A DNA stretch of 64,000 bases from JAXMAF01 sp046350555. Its GTDB lineage: Bacteria > Planctomycetota > Phycisphaerae > Phycisphaerales > SM1A02. The notes under the pieces were generated by a model. The model was not told where the DNA came from. It saw nothing but the letters and a program-made list of their open reading frames with translations, and made no database searches. The stretch is from contig JAXMAF010000007.1 of assembly GCA_046350555.1 (NCBI GenBank), positions 1-64,000 of the forward strand, in the 5' to 3' direction. Every line of letters begins with the position of its first letter. Position 1 is the stretch's first letter. A program made the translations under genes and the position numbers. Positions 62,732 to 64,000 of the stretch are shown piece by piece.

Positions 62732-64000
62732 GTCGTGGCCGTGGTGCGCCCTGGAGCGGGTTGGCGATCGCCACGCGCCGCCGGCGCCCGACGCCGTCGC
62801 ACGATCCCCCACGCCAGGCCGAAGAGGCAGAGCGCCGCGGGAAAGGCCGCGACGACCACCGCGCGCCAGCGCAGGCGTTGCGTTGTCTCGATGTAGTCCA
62901 ATCCGCGCGCCGACGCGTGACGGCCGGCGACGGCGCCGAGCTCGTCGCCCAGCGCGAGCGTGGCGACGGCGTTCAGCAGGAATTGATCGGACGGAAAGAG
63001 CGGATCGCGCAATCGGCCGTCCTTGAAGAGCTCCGATCCGCCGATGACCAGCAAGGCACCGGCCTTCGGGGCCGCGCTCTCGAGGTCGAGCGGCTCCGAA
63101 GGCGTCGCCACGGGCGGCGCGGCAGGCGGCTCCGAAGTGGCCGGCCTCCTGTACGGTGCGCGCGGCAGGGGAAACGGCCCTTCGAACAGGACCGCGAGCG
63201 GCACGCGGCCGAGATACTCGACGGCGCCCGATGCGTCGGCGACAGGTCCCTCGAGCACTTCGGCGGGCAGCATGCCTCCCGGCCAATCGTACGCCCATGC
63301 CCGCGGCGAGGTGGTGATGAGCGGTCGCGCGCCGATGCCAAGCTGCCCGAGGCGCGCAGCGTTCCACTCGATGGAGCTGCCCCAGACGAAGAGCTGGTCG
63401 TCGAGATCCCTCGTGATGGGCGAGGACTGGTCGAAGTTGGCGCCCGCGGCGCGGATGACGAACGGAAGCGCCGAGGGTTGCGCCGAGAAGCGCCGTTCCG
63501 TGCCGCGCAGAAGCTGCGACTCCGTGACCGCCTCCGCGCTGAGCCGGTCGAAGAGGACGCGGCGCATCACGCGGATGCCCAGATCCTTGAGGTAGAAGAG
63601 GTCGGTGTCGGGCGCCTGTGGCTGCGGCCAGTAGACCATCGCGTTGTCGCGCCCGGCGGCCTGGCGACCCTGGATGTTGAAGTGCTGCACGGCCACGATG
63701 GCGCGTCCGCCGCGATGCAGGAACTGCGAGAGCGCGTCGTACATCGCGTCGGCGGGGCGGCGCGGCTGGAGCCAAAGCAGCAGGTCGACGTCGTCGGGCA
63801 CAACCGGTGCGGCGGGATTCACGTGCGTCACGCGGAAGTCGTTGTCGGCGACGAGCTGTTGCGCCAGGCTGTAGACATCGGTCCCCGACGGCGCCGAGAG
63901 CCCCTGCTTCTGGAAGAACTCGTACGCCTCGGCCGCCGAAAGCCGTGGCGTGTCGGAGGCGATCGCCACGTGCGGACTGCGTCCGGTGGCGACGCGCCAG
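62728..64000 (-). CDS. GldG-like ABC transporter auxiliary protein, C-terminal part (gene continues past window)
   Basis: The frame stays open to base 64000 (…WRVATGRSPHVAIASDTPRL), so the N-terminus is outside. Content fits the ABC_transp_aux/GldG family: a periplasmic sugar-hydrolase-like fold with ADAMYDALSQFLHRGGRAIV, GALLVIGGSELFKDGRLRDP, FLLNAVATLALGDELGAVAG. A C-terminal membrane helix (RWRAVVVAAFPAALCLFGLA) is followed by a short basic tail. It is translated coupled to DUF4340. The pair belongs to a gldA/F/G-like export or gliding operon. Confidence 0.85.
   Translation of the reverse strand, partial: WRVATGRSPHVAIASDTPRLSAAEAYEFFQKQGLSAPSGTDVYSLAQQLVADNDFRVTHVNPAAPVVPDDVDLLLWLQPRRPADAMYDALSQFLHRGGRAIVAVQHFNIQGRQAAGRDNAMVYWPQPQAPDTDLFYLKDLGIRVMRRVLFDRLSAEAVTESQLLRGTERRFSAQPSALPFVIRAAGANFDQSSPITRDLDDQLFVWGSSIEWNAARLGQLGIGARPLITTSPRAWAYDWPGGMLPAEVLEGPVADASGAVEYLGRVPLAVLFEGPFPLPRAPYRRPATSEPPAAPPVATPSEPLDLESAAPKAGALLVIGGSELFKDGRLRDPLFPSDQFLLNAVATLALGDELGAVAGRHASARGLDYIETTQRLRWRAVVVAAFPAALCLFGLAWGIVRRRRAPAARGDRQPAPGRTTATT

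Overview
The window is uniformly very GC-rich, with short intergenic gaps. Its gene content points to a planctomycete of the Phycisphaerae/Phycisphaerales type. The main clues are secreted proteins ending in dockerin-like calcium motifs of the form DLNGDGVVDGADLG, a DUF1573 protein, membrane proteins ending in a CGYDL...CPECG zinc ribbon, a class II ribonucleotide reductase, and DUF4340/GldG-type gliding-transporter genes. This placement is an inference from gene content; there is no rRNA in the window.

Layout. 1-8.9 kb: start of a type III polyketide synthase-like gene, an FAD oxidoreductase and alanine racemase on the minus strand; then a DEAD-box helicase, pseudouridine-phosphate glycosidase and Rho on plus; then a DUF900 lipoprotein hydrolase and ClpS on minus. 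8.9-21 kb: a zinc-less alcohol dehydrogenase, DUF1573 protein, imidazolonepropionase, methionine aminopeptidase, SerA, prolyl oligopeptidase, a UvrD/PcrA helicase and a broken secreted protein. This part has several clusters of frame changes inside otherwise well conserved proteins. 20.8-26 kb: dCTP deaminase and a long B12-dependent ribonucleotide reductase, separated by a 55-bp tandem repeat. 26.7-30.5 kb: BtpA-like protein, D-amino-acid transaminase, type III pantothenate kinase-like protein and a reduced MnmE-like GTPase, tightly packed. 30.6-41.7 kb: FabI, tRNA-Arg(TCG), a zinc-ribbon membrane protein, a retropepsin-like lipoprotein, LysS, a transglutaminase-like protein, a GH2 glycosidase, pirin and a site-2 protease with CBS domains. 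41.9-45.7 kb: a three-gene cassette (HTH-helical-repeat regulator, a coupled exported Gly/Thr/Asn-rich protein, a secreted BNR-like dockerin protein). 45.8-55.2 kb: sarcosine-oxidase-like enzyme, lipoprotein, second DUF900 hydrolase, S41 peptidase, a DUF2231/heavy-metal-binding membrane protein (frameshifted) and a cupin. 55.4-64 kb: a surface protein with 185-residue repeats, an ICMT-like methyltransferase, a His/Pro-repeat membrane protein next to a CHAT/caspase-fold-like protein, and a DUF4340-GldG pair running off the end.

How the genes relate. Alanine racemase and D-amino-acid transaminase both serve D-amino-acid supply. Dcd and NrdJ both serve deoxynucleotide supply. The alr, FAD and PKS genes run in the same direction. 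Much of 30-62 kb encodes exported, membrane or surface proteins.

Most notable. (1) The HTH-helical-repeat regulator coupled to an exported partner, which has RRNPP-like logic. (2) A dispersed ~105-bp intergenic element with imperfect inverted ends, in at least seven full or partial copies between 30 and 60 kb, which repeatedly abuts or supplies start and stop codons. (3) A CHAT-like His/Cys protein beside a membrane protein. (4) A ~165-bp palindrome next to one copy of the dispersed element. The frameshift clusters look more like consensus errors in GC-rich runs than real gene decay.
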